A DNA stretch of 64,000 nt from Massilia litorea (GTDB taxonomy: Bacteria > Pseudomonadota > Gammaproteobacteria > Burkholderiales > Burkholderiaceae_D): NCBI RefSeq assembly GCF_015101885.1, contig NZ_CP062941.1, forward strand, positions 2,232,001-2,296,000, read 5' to 3'. Numbering within the stretch: the stretch's first letter is position 1; each line of letters begins with the position of its first letter. Below are positions 1-8,195 of the stretch, piece after piece. Made by a program: the position numbers and the translations under genes. The notes beneath the pieces were generated by a model. That model made no database searches, had not been told where the DNA came from, and worked only from the letters and a program-made list of their open reading frames with translations.

Positions 1-149
1 CCGGCAACGACCACCGGCGTGCGCAGCCCACGCTCGACGCGGGCGATCTCGTCATCGTGAGCGCTGGTGGAGGCGGCGAAGACGGGCAGGGCGGCAAATG
101 CAAGGACAGGCAAGGCGTATGCGGCGGCGCGGATGGTTGCGATGGACAT
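1..149 (-). CDS. N-terminus of a secreted protein, cut by the window edge
   Basis: Only the first 49 codons are visible. The reading frame opens with ATG at 149 and starts with a clear Sec signal peptide: two Arg/Ala-rich residues, an Ala/Leu-rich core and a probable cleavage after AFAALPVFA. The mature part begins STSAHDDEIARVERGLRTPV. The pattern of a short helix followed by 'ERGLRTPVVVAG' is reminiscent of CubicO/beta-lactamase-type serine hydrolases, but the catalytic region lies outside the window, so I do not assign a function. It lies 110 bp downstream of the HupE-like gene on the same strand and might be a distal member of that operon. Confidence 0.6.
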   Translation of the reverse strand, partial: MSIATIRAAAYALPVLAFAALPVFAASTSAHDDEIARVERGLRTPVVVA

Positions 150-259
150 GGTCGGCAGGCTGTAGTTGAAAGAACCCATCCTGGCACGATCGCGTCCCCA
201 TTTTCCCGGACTTGCGACGAACTGCAGGATGGCGCGACAGGCGGCTGCCTGCTTCTCCC

Positions 260-1387
260 TCACGCCAGCAGCTTCAGGTCGAGCGCCCGCTCGGCCAGCC
301 ACACCATGGCAATCAGCGCAATCAGCGCCGAGCCGCCGGCCAGCACCACGCGCCGGTAGAACAGCCCGCGCCGCAATGCATAGGCCAGCGGCAGGAACAG
401 GCCGACGATCGCCAGCTGCCCCAGCTCCACCCCGACGTTGAATCCCACCAGCGACAGCACGAGCGCTCCTTGCGGCAGCCCGAGGTCGGCCAGCACGCTG
501 GCAAAGCCGAAGCCGTGGATCAGGCCGAAAACGAAAGCGACAAGCGCGCGCCAGCGGTGCACCAGCGGCCACAGGTTGTTCAGGGCGGCCAGGACCACCG
601 AGGCGGCGATCGCCGATTCGACCAGCCGGGACGGCAGGCTGAGCGCGCCCAGCGCGGCCAGGGTCAAGGTCAGCGAATGCGCCAGCGTGAATGCCGTCAC
701 GATTTTCAGGACGTCGATGACCGACGCCTTCAAGGTCTCGCGTCCCTGCCAGCGGCCTTCATGGCGCACCAGTACCGCCGGCAGCAGCAACGAGACGAGG
801 AACAGGATGTGGTCGAAGCCGATCCAGATATGCCAGACGCCGTGGCGCACGTATTCGGAAAACTGGCGCCAGCGCGAGGGCGCGGCCACCTGCAGCGTCT
901 GGCTGCGCGCATCGGGCGCGAAGATCGCGGTGCCGGTCTTGGCGCCATGGGTCAGCCGCAATAAACCCTTGTGCTGCGGGTCGATGTCGAACAACAGGTT
1001 ATAGCCGACCGTCAAAGCGGTTACCGGCGACGCGCAGGCCGCCTGCAGGCGCAGCACGGCATAGGCGCCGTCGGTATGGCTGTCGACCAGGTGCTCCGTC
1101 ACGCGCAAGGGGCAGGCCGCGCCGCCGCTGGACAGCTTCAGGCGAGAGAGCGAATACGCGGCGATCGCCTCGTGGCGCGCGCGCACCTCGTCCCAGGTGA
1201 TGGCGGCGTCGCCGTTCGCGTCGAGCCCGACGGCCATCTCGAGGTCGCGCAGGGCGATGTCCCACTGCCCGTCGATGCGGTCGCCCTGCACGTTCAAACT
1301 CAGGTAACTGTCGCTCGCCTTGTGCGCCTGCGCGGGCAGGGCGCAGCCAAGCAGCAGCGCCATCAAGATCAGGCAGCGCGCGATCAT
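260..1387 (-). CDS. HupE/UreJ family membrane protein
   Basis: This 375-residue protein has a signal peptide (residues 1-21) and a periplasmic N-terminal domain of about 160 residues. That domain holds an EF-hand-like stretch at 56-67 with Asp/Asn ligands (DANGD). A polytopic C-terminal half follows. The membrane part carries the family hallmarks HIWIGFDHILFLV (about 186-198), FTLAHSLTL, HGFGFA (about 296) and GFNVGVELGQ. HupE/UreJ proteins are Ni/Co permeases or secondary transporters in known cases; the periplasmic extension is typical of the HupE/UreJ_2 branch whose substrate is unknown. The start ATG overlaps the stop of the upstream TPR gene by four bases (ATGA), implying translational coupling. 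The family call is firm; metal transport is inferred. Confidence 0.85.
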   Translation of the reverse strand: MIARCLILMALLLGCALPAQAHKASDSYLSLNVQGDRIDGQWDIALRDLEMAVGLDANGDAAITWDEVRARHEAIAAYSLSRLKLSSGGAACPLRVTEHLVDSHTDGAYAVLRLQAACASPVTALTVGYNLLFDIDPQHKGLLRLTHGAKTGTAIFAPDARSQTLQVAAPSRWRQFSEYVRHGVWHIWIGFDHILFLVSLLLPAVLVRHEGRWQGRETLKASVIDVLKIVTAFTLAHSLTLTLAALGALSLPSRLVESAIAASVVLAALNNLWPLVHRWRALVAFVFGLIHGFGFASVLADLGLPQGALVLSLVGFNVGVELGQLAIVGLFLPLAYALRRGLFYRRVVLAGGSALIALIAMVWLAERALDLKLLA

Positions 1388-2556
1388 GCCTTGTTCCCCA
1401 GGAGCGCCGTGGTCGCGGCAAGGGTGGCGTCTTCGATGGCGCTGGTGTTGAGCCAGTTGCGGACGATGGCGCGCGCCTCCGGGTCGCCGCTGGCGGCGGC
1501 GGCCTGGGCGAGGATGCGCAGGTCCGCCGGCTCCTTCTGCACCGCCCAGTTCAGCTTCGCCAGGCGCACGGCGGCGGCCGTGTCGCCGCGCAGGACCAGC
1601 TCGAAGCGCGCCTGCTCGCGCTGGTGCACGCTGTCGCGGCGGCGCATGGCGGCGTCGAAGCGCGCCGCCAGTTCGGCGCTCGCACGGGAAGCGTCCGGCC
1701 GCCGCGCATCTTTCAGGGCGATCGCGTAGCGCAGCAGCAGCGCGTCGGCCGCGGTCTTGTCCTTCAGGAGCGTGACGACTTCCGCCGGGCGGCCGCGGTC
1801 GAGCAGGAAATCGGCGTAGGCGCCGAGCAGGTAGCTGTCGGCCGGGTCGAGGGCAAGCGCCTCGCGAAAATGCGATTCCGCCGCGTCGAGCCGGCCAAGG
1901 CGCGCGGCCATCTCGCCGAGCAGGGTGGCGACCCAGGCGCGCAGCATCGGGGAACTGTCGGCGCGCGCCGCATAGGTCTGGCGCAGGCGTTCGTAGCTGG
2001 GCGCCGCCTGGCCGCTGATGCTGCCCACGCTGGACAGGCAGGCCTGCACCACCAGTTCCGGCGCGCGCGAATACAGGCGCATGCAGCTGCTGCGCGCGCC
2101 CGCAAAATCGCCGGTGATCAGCTGCACCGTGGCGCGCGTCAGCCAGGCCTGGCTGTTGCCGCTGTCGCGTTTTAATACGGTTTCAAGGTCCGTCAGGGCA
2201 GGGGCGAACTGGTGGGTGCTCTGGCGCAGCGTCGCGCGCAGCACCAGGACCGGGGAGGGCGGCTGCGGCTGGGTCCACCAGGGGGCAAGGGCCGCCTGGG
2301 CATAGCCGAGATAGCGTGGATCGCCGTCGCGCCGGCTTTGTTCGATATAGCGCTGGGCCAGCCTGGTGGCGAGGTCCAGGTTGTGCGGATCGGCACCGAG
2401 CGCCGTGCGCAGGGTCTGCAGCTCGCGGCGCGCGGGATCGAGGCCGCCGGGCAGCCGTTCGAGCACCTGGGCGCCGCTCGCCGGAACATGGGGAGCCGCA
2501 GGCGCCGTCGCGATGACGCAGGCGCAGGCGGAGAAAAGCACAATCTTGCCGAGCAT
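1384..2556 (-). CDS. Secreted tetratricopeptide-repeat protein
   Basis: A 390-residue protein beginning MLGKIVLFSACACV, a signal peptide ending near APAA. The rest is Ala/Leu/Arg-rich helical repeats with TPR spacing. Examples are the runs around NSQAWLTRATVQLITGDF and SHFREALALDPADSYLLGAY, where Ala8/Ala20/Pro32-like positions are recognisable. A start 18 codons upstream is possible but would bury the signal peptide behind an Arg/Pro-rich extension, so I use 2556. The gene sits between the small lipoprotein and the HupE-like gene and overlaps the latter by four bases. A TPR scaffold in the periplasm beside a HupE-like permease suggests an assembly or chaperone role, which is inference only. 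Confidence 0.82.
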   Translation of the reverse strand: MLGKIVLFSACACVIATAPAAPHVPASGAQVLERLPGGLDPARRELQTLRTALGADPHNLDLATRLAQRYIEQSRRDGDPRYLGYAQAALAPWWTQPQPPSPVLVLRATLRQSTHQFAPALTDLETVLKRDSGNSQAWLTRATVQLITGDFAGARSSCMRLYSRAPELVVQACLSSVGSISGQAAPSYERLRQTYAARADSSPMLRAWVATLLGEMAARLGRLDAAESHFREALALDPADSYLLGAYADFLLDRGRPAEVVTLLKDKTAADALLLRYAIALKDARRPDASRASAELAARFDAAMRRRDSVHQREQARFELVLRGDTAAAVRLAKLNWAVQKEPADLRILAQAAAASGDPEARAIVRNWLNTSAIEDATLAATTALLGNKA

Positions 2557-2614
2557 GGATACTCCGGAAGAAGAGCACGCGGGGCGCCTGGGCACCCCGC
2601 GCGGGAACATCAGA

Positions 2615-2896
2615 TCAACCGACCGGTTTCGGTTCGGTGTCTTCGGGTGTCGTCGCGGTCACGCCGTCGGTCGCTTCCGGTTCACCGTCGTCGATCAGGG
2701 AGTAGACGCGTGCGGCGACGTAGTCGAAGAACGAGTCGCTCCCGAACGCCGGCGTGGTCGGCGTGCCGGCCGTCGGCGGCGGGTCGTGGCGCGGCGCGTC
2801 GCTGCCGCTGCCGCAGGCAGTCAGGACGAGTGCCGTGCACAGGGCCGCCACGCGCAGGGCGCCACGCGGCGGGCGGGGAAGAAGTTGCATGGACAT
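2615..2896 (-). CDS. Small lipoprotein, unknown function
   Basis: A 93-residue protein with a lipoprotein signal peptide: Arg-rich start, hydrophobic core ALCTALVL and lipobox LTAC, with Cys28 as the probable lipidated residue. The mature part is short, low in complexity and rich in Asp, Pro and Thr, with a single predicted helix around FFDYVAARVYSLIDDG. The ATG is preceded by GAGGAGA at good spacing. It begins 15 bp after the stop of the first DUF4331 gene on the same strand, so it is almost certainly co-transcribed with it. I do not recognise a family. Confidence 0.75.
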   Translation of the reverse strand: MSMQLLPRPPRGALRVAALCTALVLTACGSGSDAPRHDPPPTAGTPTTPAFGSDSFFDYVAARVYSLIDDGEPEATDGVTATTPEDTEPKPVG

Positions 2897-2911
2897 GATC
2901 GTTCTCCTCGC

Positions 2912-4408
2912 TTACTGGTTGCCCGGCAGCGGCGTGTTCAGGTAAGGGAAGGCCGCCTTGAAGCTGTTGGCATCCTTGCGCACGCCGTCGGTCAGCGGCA
3001 GGCCGCCGGCCGGTGCGTCCGACGGCTTGCAGCCGACGCCGAGCGCATCGTTCGCGCCGGTCAGCACGCACAGTGCGCCCATCGCCACGCGCAGCGAGAC
3101 ATCGACGATATCGTCGGCCGGACGGCGTCCGTTCGGGAAGCCCGCATTGTCGCCGGCGGCGACGCCGAGCACATTCTGCGAGGCCTGCGCGGTCGGTTCG
3201 ATGCTCGTATTCAGGCGCAGCATTTCGGACGCGACGACGTTCTTCGGCTGGTTCACGCCGGGAAGGCCCTTCAGGAAGGCAGTGACCAGGTCGGTGCGCG
3301 GGAAGTTGGTCGGCGCCTTGGCCGATGGGAACAGGGTCTCGACGACCGCCGGCAGCACCGGATTGGTCACGTAGTTGGCCCACTGGGCATCATCCCGCGG
3401 CTTGGAGGCGTTGAAGCGGTCCTTGTCGTCCATGCCGATGATGACTTCGTTCACGAGCGGCATGCCGACGCGCGAGACCTGCGTCCAGGCGCCGCCTTCC
3501 TTGACGGCGTTATTGATGCCCGATGCAGGGATCGGGTTGATCAGGCGTGCCTGGCGCATGCTGGCCGTGGCATAGGCGCCGATCACCGGATCGGCGGCGG
3601 TCGCCAGGCAGCCGACCGGCAGCTCGAGCGCGATCGAGCTGACGTTCTTGTTTTCCAGGTCGTTCTTGTTGCCGCCCGATTCCGCGCCGAGCGGGTTCAG
3701 GTTGAACAGATCGAAGATCTTGCCGACCGCGATGTAGAAGGGCTCCTTGCGCTGGCCGACGAACACGCGGCCGGTGCCGCAGCCGGGAACGTTGATGTCG
3801 TAGATATGCTGGTTGGCATAGGTTTCGTAGCCGCCCGTGCCGCCGAAGACCTTGTCGCCGATGTTGTCCACGGGCTTGTCGAATTCGGTGGCGCCGTTCG
3901 CTGCCGCCAGGCGCGTGCGGGTGCCGCTGCGGCGGTCGCCCTTGACCATGTCGATGGTATAGGTTTCGCGCACGTTCAGCGAAGCCGGATTGACGCCGCT
4001 GATGGTCGACGAATTGATCAGGGGGATCAGGACCTGCTTGCCGCCGATGGTCAGCGCGGTGCGTTTCGAGGTGTTCTTGAAGCGGATCTGGAAGGTGATG
4101 TCTTCCTTGGCGTCGCCGTTGTTGTCGACGTGAATTTCGTACAGGGCGTTCTGGTCGAACTGGTAGAAGTTCGGGCCGCCCTGCGGATCCTGGAACGGAA
4201 TGAAGTTCGCAATCATGGTCACGAAGCCGCTGCGGCCGGGAGCATAGCTGCGGAACATGTAGAAGTCGGTACCGTCGACTTTTGGTGAATTCGTCAAAAA
4301 TGGGGCTTCACGGTGACTTGAGGCAACCGCCGGGCCGGACAGCGCAGCAAGCGCCGCACCTGCCAAAACGGCTAATGTCCATAGGGATTTCTTCTGCACT
4401 TGTCTCAT
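2912..4408 (-). CDS. DUF4331 family secreted protein (copy 1)
   Basis: A 498-residue protein with a signal peptide (residues 1 to about 29, ending AVAS) and then the SSHREAP motif that opens the mature DUF4331 domain. Other family blocks are KVDGTDFYMFRSY, IHVDNNGDAKEDITF (an acidic, Ca-loop-like DNNGD segment), NGRRPADDIVDVSL and a C-terminal PYLNTPLPG. The biochemical role of DUF4331 is not established. The start at 4408 follows GGAG at normal spacing; an upstream in-frame ATG would add 28 residues lacking signal-peptide character. It is the first gene of the operon running down to the HupE-like gene and lies about 50 bp from a Fur-box-like site. About 45% of positions look shared with copy 2 at 6633-8195, judged by eye. 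Confidence 0.9.
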   Translation of the reverse strand: MRQVQKKSLWTLAVLAGAALAALSGPAVASSHREAPFLTNSPKVDGTDFYMFRSYAPGRSGFVTMIANFIPFQDPQGGPNFYQFDQNALYEIHVDNNGDAKEDITFQIRFKNTSKRTALTIGGKQVLIPLINSSTISGVNPASLNVRETYTIDMVKGDRRSGTRTRLAAANGATEFDKPVDNIGDKVFGGTGGYETYANQHIYDINVPGCGTGRVFVGQRKEPFYIAVGKIFDLFNLNPLGAESGGNKNDLENKNVSSIALELPVGCLATAADPVIGAYATASMRQARLINPIPASGINNAVKEGGAWTQVSRVGMPLVNEVIIGMDDKDRFNASKPRDDAQWANYVTNPVLPAVVETLFPSAKAPTNFPRTDLVTAFLKGLPGVNQPKNVVASEMLRLNTSIEPTAQASQNVLGVAAGDNAGFPNGRRPADDIVDVSLRVAMGALCVLTGANDALGVGCKPSDAPAGGLPLTDGVRKDANSFKAAFPYLNTPLPGNQ

Positions 4409-4461
4409 CTCGCTCTCCGGTAAATAGGGTGGTTTAATTTTTAGTCGGCTTACTAATTTGA

Positions 4462-4476
4462 TGATATTGATTATCA
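4462..4476. promoter_or_regulatory. Fur-box-like palindrome between DUF4331 and sigma factor genes
   Basis: The sequence TGATATTGATTATCA matches the 7-1-7 Fur consensus TGATAATNATTATCA at 14 of 15 positions. It lies in the AT-rich divergent region, 54-68 bp upstream of the DUF4331 start and about 185 bp upstream of the sigma factor start. That is promoter-proximal for the minus-strand operon. Fur control is inferred from the match alone. Confidence 0.55.
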
Positions 4477-4660
4477 TGCAAGTCGGTCGCACGATTGTGT
4501 GGACAGGAACATGTCCTCTCGCACAGCCGGCCGTATCGACATATACGCAGCCCCGGGCTTATTGGATTCAAAATATTTTCTTGCAATGTCTCAGCCGTAA
4601 ATATGGTATTTTTCTTTTCATCATCACGAGCGCCATGACCATGATTTCCAGGGAAGCACA

Positions 4661-5242
4661 TTGAGCACCGTCGCAGCACAATCCGATCCGGCGCAGTTGC
4701 GCGCCTGGCTGCACGGGGCGGCGCACCGCGACCGCACGGCCTTCCGCTCGCTCTACGACGCCAGCTCGCCCAAACTGTATGGCCTGGCCCTGCGCATACT
4801 CGGACGGCGCGAGCTGGCCGAAGAGGTGCTGCAAGAAAGTTTTGTAGCGATCTGGCACCACGCGGTCGATTACGAAAGCGCGCTGTCCGCGCCGATGACC
4901 TGGATGACGACGATCGTGCGCAACCGCGCCTTCGACGTACTGCGGCGTACCCGCAACGACGACACCGACACGATCGACGGCGCGGCCCTCGAGTCCATCG
5001 CCGACCTGGCAGCCACGCCGGCCGAGCGCCTGCAGATGAGCAGGGAAGCGCAGGCACTGGCCGACTGCATGGCAACCCTTGAAGAAAGACACCGCGAAGT
5101 CATCGGCATGGCCTTCTTCCACGACCTGTCGCATAGCGACGTCGCCGACAAGCTGACGCTGCCGCTCGGTACTGTGAAAACCTGGATCCGGCGCAGCCTC
5201 GCGCGCCTGCATAGCTGCCTGAGCGCGCGGGGGGCGGCATGA
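4661..5242 (+). CDS. ECF sigma factor (SigK/RpoE-like)
   Basis: A 193-residue sigma-70 family factor containing only regions 2 and 4. Region 2 spans about residues 28-95 (LYDASSPKLYGLALRIL, EVLQESFVAIW, TWMTTIVRNRAFDVLRR). Region 4 spans about 130-188 (HREVIGMAFFHDLSHSDVADKL, then LGTVKTWIRRSLARL). The start is TTG at 4661, preceded by CAGGGAAGC. Its stop overlaps the ATG of the anti-sigma gene by four bases. It is divergent from the first DUF4331 operon. Known SigK/RskA pairs control small regulons of envelope proteins, so the flanking DUF4331 genes are natural candidate targets, but I did not identify a shared promoter motif. Confidence 0.9.
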   Translation: MSTVAAQSDPAQLRAWLHGAAHRDRTAFRSLYDASSPKLYGLALRILGRRELAEEVLQESFVAIWHHAVDYESALSAPMTWMTTIVRNRAFDVLRRTRNDDTDTIDGAALESIADLAATPAERLQMSREAQALADCMATLEERHREVIGMAFFHDLSHSDVADKLTLPLGTVKTWIRRSLARLHSCLSARGAA

Positions 5243-5967
5243 ACCTGCGTGGCAACGAAGCCTTGCGCGAACGCCTGGCGGCGGAATATGTGCTCGGTAC
5301 CCTGCGCGGACGCGCGCGCCGCCGTTTCGAGAGCCTGATGTACAACGATGCGGCCCTGCGCCGCACCACTCGCGAATGGAACGAGCGCCTTGGCGCGATG
5401 GCCGAATTTGCGCCGGCGGTGGCGCCGGACAAGCAGGTCTGGCGCGCCATCGAGGACCGGCTGAACCTGCGCCCGGCCGCCCCGCGCTGGCAGTTCTGGC
5501 GCCATGGCTCGCTGGCGCTGTGGCGCGGCTTCGGCCTGGCCTCGTCCGCCGTCGCCGCACTGCTGCTGGTCGCGGTGCTGGCCGTGCGGCCCGATACCGG
5601 GTACCTGAGCGGGCACCTGGGCGCGCGGGTGAGCGACATCGCCAGCCTGACGGATGAAGGCGCGCGTCCCGCCGTGGTGGTCACGGCCGACCGCCAACGC
5701 AATCTGATGACGGTAAAAGTTGTCGCGAGCGTCGCCTTGACGCCGCAGCAGGCCTTGCAACTCTGGGCCGTGCCGCGCGACGGCAAGCCGCGTTCGCTCG
5801 GCGTGCTGGGCGCGCGACGCGAGCTGACCCTGCCGCTGCCGGCGAATGCCATCGGCGACGACGTCGCGCTGCTGGCGGTCAGCCTGGAACCGAAAGGCGG
5901 CTCCCCCGATCCGAACGGGCCAAGCGGCCCGATCCTGTACAAGGGCAGCTGGGCGCGCCTGCTGTAA
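5239..5967 (+). CDS. RskA-type transmembrane anti-sigma factor
   Basis: A 242-residue protein. The N-terminal 90 residues are cytoplasmic and helical (EYVLGTLRGRARRRFESLM), as in anti-sigma-K/ASD folds, without a zinc-binding HxxxCxxC motif. One membrane helix follows at about 94-116 (SSAVAALLLVAVLAV). The periplasmic C-terminal RskA domain contains the family-typical ALQLWAVPRDGKPRSLGVLG and ends in a GPSGPILYKG loop. It is translationally coupled to the upstream ECF sigma factor (ATGA overlap), the usual arrangement for a membrane anti-sigma factor that releases its sigma partner on proteolysis. Confidence 0.88.
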   Translation: MNLRGNEALRERLAAEYVLGTLRGRARRRFESLMYNDAALRRTTREWNERLGAMAEFAPAVAPDKQVWRAIEDRLNLRPAAPRWQFWRHGSLALWRGFGLASSAVAALLLVAVLAVRPDTGYLSGHLGARVSDIASLTDEGARPAVVVTADRQRNLMTVKVVASVALTPQQALQLWAVPRDGKPRSLGVLGARRELTLPLPANAIGDDVALLAVSLEPKGGSPDPNGPSGPILYKGSWARLL

Positions 5968-5988
5968 GCGCTCGCTGCGCCGTACCGG

Positions 5989-6018
5989 CAGCGCTGCCGC
6001 AAGCCTGCGGCAGCGCTG
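5989..6018. terminator. 13-bp inverted repeat between convergent genes
   Basis: Perfect arms CAGCGCTGCCGCA and TGCGGCAGCGCTG are separated by AGCC. They lie exactly between the convergent anti-sigma gene and the PEP-CTERM gene. There is no T tract on either side, so this is a stable hairpin that may stop or protect both transcripts rather than a textbook intrinsic terminator. Confidence 0.5.
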
Positions 6019-6022
6019 TCCA

Positions 6023-6610
6023 TCACGCTGCCAGGCCTGCCTTGCCTGCCGGGGCGGTCCTGCGCACCCCAACCAGTACGCCTATCCCAAGCAGGAGCAG
6101 CGCGACCGGGGCCGGTTCCGGCACCTCCCCGGCGTCGAGACGGATGTCGTCGATCACCAGGTCGCCGTCGGCCATGAAACGCAGCTCGGTCAGTCCGGTC
6201 CACATGGGCGCGGTGAGCGGGCCCAGCTGCGACAGCGCCAGCAAAGTGCTGAGCTCGCTGTTGTCGCCGAAGATGCCCGTGATGCGCAGCGCGGCACTGC
6301 CCTGGGTGTCGAGCGATCCGGCGGCCAGTCCTGCAAAGCTGAACAGGCCACCATCGTTCGCCATCAGGCTGACCGTACTGCCGTCGAGCAGTACGAGCGC
6401 GCCGGTCATGGCACTGCCCAGGCCATCGATCGTGAGGAAGCCGGCGGCCTCGCCGCTCAGGGCAAAGCCGGCTTCGCGATACACGGCGCGGCCGCTGGCG
6501 TTGTCGATATCGATGAGTGCCGGGCTGTCGAAGTTGACGACGGCGGCCCCGGCAAGCTGGCTTGCGCCCAGGGCGCAGGCGGTGGCCAGTGCACCAAGTA
6601 GTTTTTTCAT
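6023..6610 (-). CDS. PEP-CTERM surface/exported protein
   Basis: A 195-residue protein with a signal peptide (MKKLLGALATACALGASQLAGA). It has a beta-rich extracellular body (VVNFDSPALIDIDNASGRAV) and the tripartite C-terminal sorting signal: VPEPAPV, hydrophobic helix ALLLLGIGVLVGV, then a basic RRTAPAGK tail. PEP-CTERM proteins are processed by an exosortase (EpsH), which is not in this window. The gene begins 22 bp after the second DUF4331 gene on the same strand with AGGAG before the ATG, so the two are probably one transcript. The body resembles no enzyme I recognise; many relatives are biofilm or matrix proteins. Confidence 0.85.
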   Translation of the reverse strand: MKKLLGALATACALGASQLAGAAVVNFDSPALIDIDNASGRAVYREAGFALSGEAAGFLTIDGLGSAMTGALVLLDGSTVSLMANDGGLFSFAGLAAGSLDTQGSAALRITGIFGDNSELSTLLALSQLGPLTAPMWTGLTELRFMADGDLVIDDIRLDAGEVPEPAPVALLLLGIGVLVGVRRTAPAGKAGLAA

Positions 6611-6632
6611 GTCGGTCTCCTGTGATGGATGC

Positions 6633-8195
6633 TTACTGCGCGCCGGGTAGCGGCGTGTTCAGGTACGGGAAGCCGGACAGGAAGGGCTGGACTGCCTGGT
6701 CGACCGCATCGTGCAGCCGGAAGGCGGTCGCACCCAGCGGCACGGCGGACGGGTTGCAGGCCGCGCCGAAGCCGAACGCGTTGTTGTTCCCGTTGGCCAT
6801 GCACAGGCCGCCCATCGCCACCACCAGCGAGATGTCGACCACATCATCCTTCGGACGGCGGCCGTTCGGATAGCCGGCGTTGTCGGATCCGCCGGCGAGC
6901 ACATTGCCCACGATGCCGAGCCGGTTCTGCTGGGCAAACGGCACCGCCGGGATCGACGTGTTCAGGCGCAGCATTTCGGATGGCGTCGGATTGAGCGGAC
7001 GGTTGACGTTCGCGATGCCGGTCAGGAAAGCGGTCACCAGGTCCTGGCGCGGCAGGTTGCGCGGCGCGGCGCTGCCCGGCGCCAGTCCCATCGCAATCTC
7101 CACCAGTCGCGGCAGCGTCGGGTTGGTGACATAGGTGGCGAACTGGCCGTCATTTTGCGGCAGTGAGCTGTTGAAGCGGTCCTTGTCCGGCAGGCCGATG
7201 ATCACTTCGTTCACGAGCGGCATGCCGAGACGCGAGACCTGGACGAAAGCGCCGCCATAGCTGACCGTGGTCTGGTGGCCGGAGGGCGGGTTCGCATTGA
7301 CCAGCTGGCTTTGACGGATGCTGGCCGTGGTCCAGGTGCCGATCACCGGATCGGCCGTCGTCTTCGACAGCAGGCAGCTCTTGTGGACTTCCACCGCCAG
7401 CGAGGTCACGTTCTTGTTGGCCAGCGGGTTGGGCGCGGCATTGATCAGCGACGGATTGGTGATCACCGACAGCGGCGCGTTGATCAGGTCGAACACCGTG
7501 CCGAGGTTGACGGCAAAGCCTTCGCGCCGCTGTCCGGCAAACACGCGGCCCGGCACCGAGCAGCCGGGAATGGTCACCTCATAGACGTGCTGGGCTGCAT
7601 ACGCGGCATACTGCGGGATGGTCTTGGTGCCGATATTGTCGACCGGCTTGTCGAAACTGGTGGCGCCGCTGCCCACCCGCGCCAGCGCCGCTGCCTGGCC
7701 GCTGCGCCGGTCGCCACGGATCAGGGTGACGGTGAACTTTTCGTTGACGTTCAGCGCCGGCGAATTCGGTCCCTGCACCTGGCCTGCCTGGGTCAGCGGA
7801 ATGGGTACGCTCTGGGTGCCGATCGGCAGCGAGATACGGTTGAAGACATTCTGGAAGCGGAACTGGAAGGTCAGGTCTTCCTTCGCATCGCCGTTATTGT
7901 CGATGTGAATCTCGTAGAGGGCGTTCGGATCCATTTTGAAATAATTCGGCCCGCCGAACGGATCCTGCAAGGGCTGGTAGTTCGCGATCAGGGTCACATA
8001 TCCGGAACGCCCCTGTTCATAGCTGTTGAAGGCATAGAGATCGGTGCCGTCGACTTTCGGCTGGGTGGTGATGAACGGGGCTTCGCGGTGGCTCGATGCC
8101 TGGGCGGGCAGTGCCGCCACGATGGCCAGGAGAGGACAGCTTGCGGCGATGAGTAATTCACGGAACGATGGACGGCGTACGGCGTGGTCAACCAT
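6633..8195 (-). CDS. DUF4331 family secreted protein (copy 2)
   Basis: A 520-residue paralogue of the 2912-4408 product. It has a signal peptide ending near ALPAQA, then SSHREAPF, KVDGTDLYAFNSYEQGRSG, IHIDNNGDAKEDLTF, NGRRPKDDVVDISLVVAMG and terminal FPYLNTPLPGAQ. The ATG is preceded by AAGGAG with seven bases spacing. It leads a two-gene unit with the PEP-CTERM gene. A sigma-54-like promoter lies about 120 bp upstream. The duplication on either side of the sigma/anti-sigma pair suggests that both copies belong to one surface system. Function unknown. Confidence 0.9.
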   Translation of the reverse strand: MVDHAVRRPSFRELLIAASCPLLAIVAALPAQASSHREAPFITTQPKVDGTDLYAFNSYEQGRSGYVTLIANYQPLQDPFGGPNYFKMDPNALYEIHIDNNGDAKEDLTFQFRFQNVFNRISLPIGTQSVPIPLTQAGQVQGPNSPALNVNEKFTVTLIRGDRRSGQAAALARVGSGATSFDKPVDNIGTKTIPQYAAYAAQHVYEVTIPGCSVPGRVFAGQRREGFAVNLGTVFDLINAPLSVITNPSLINAAPNPLANKNVTSLAVEVHKSCLLSKTTADPVIGTWTTASIRQSQLVNANPPSGHQTTVSYGGAFVQVSRLGMPLVNEVIIGLPDKDRFNSSLPQNDGQFATYVTNPTLPRLVEIAMGLAPGSAAPRNLPRQDLVTAFLTGIANVNRPLNPTPSEMLRLNTSIPAVPFAQQNRLGIVGNVLAGGSDNAGYPNGRRPKDDVVDISLVVAMGGLCMANGNNNAFGFGAACNPSAVPLGATAFRLHDAVDQAVQPFLSGFPYLNTPLPGAQ

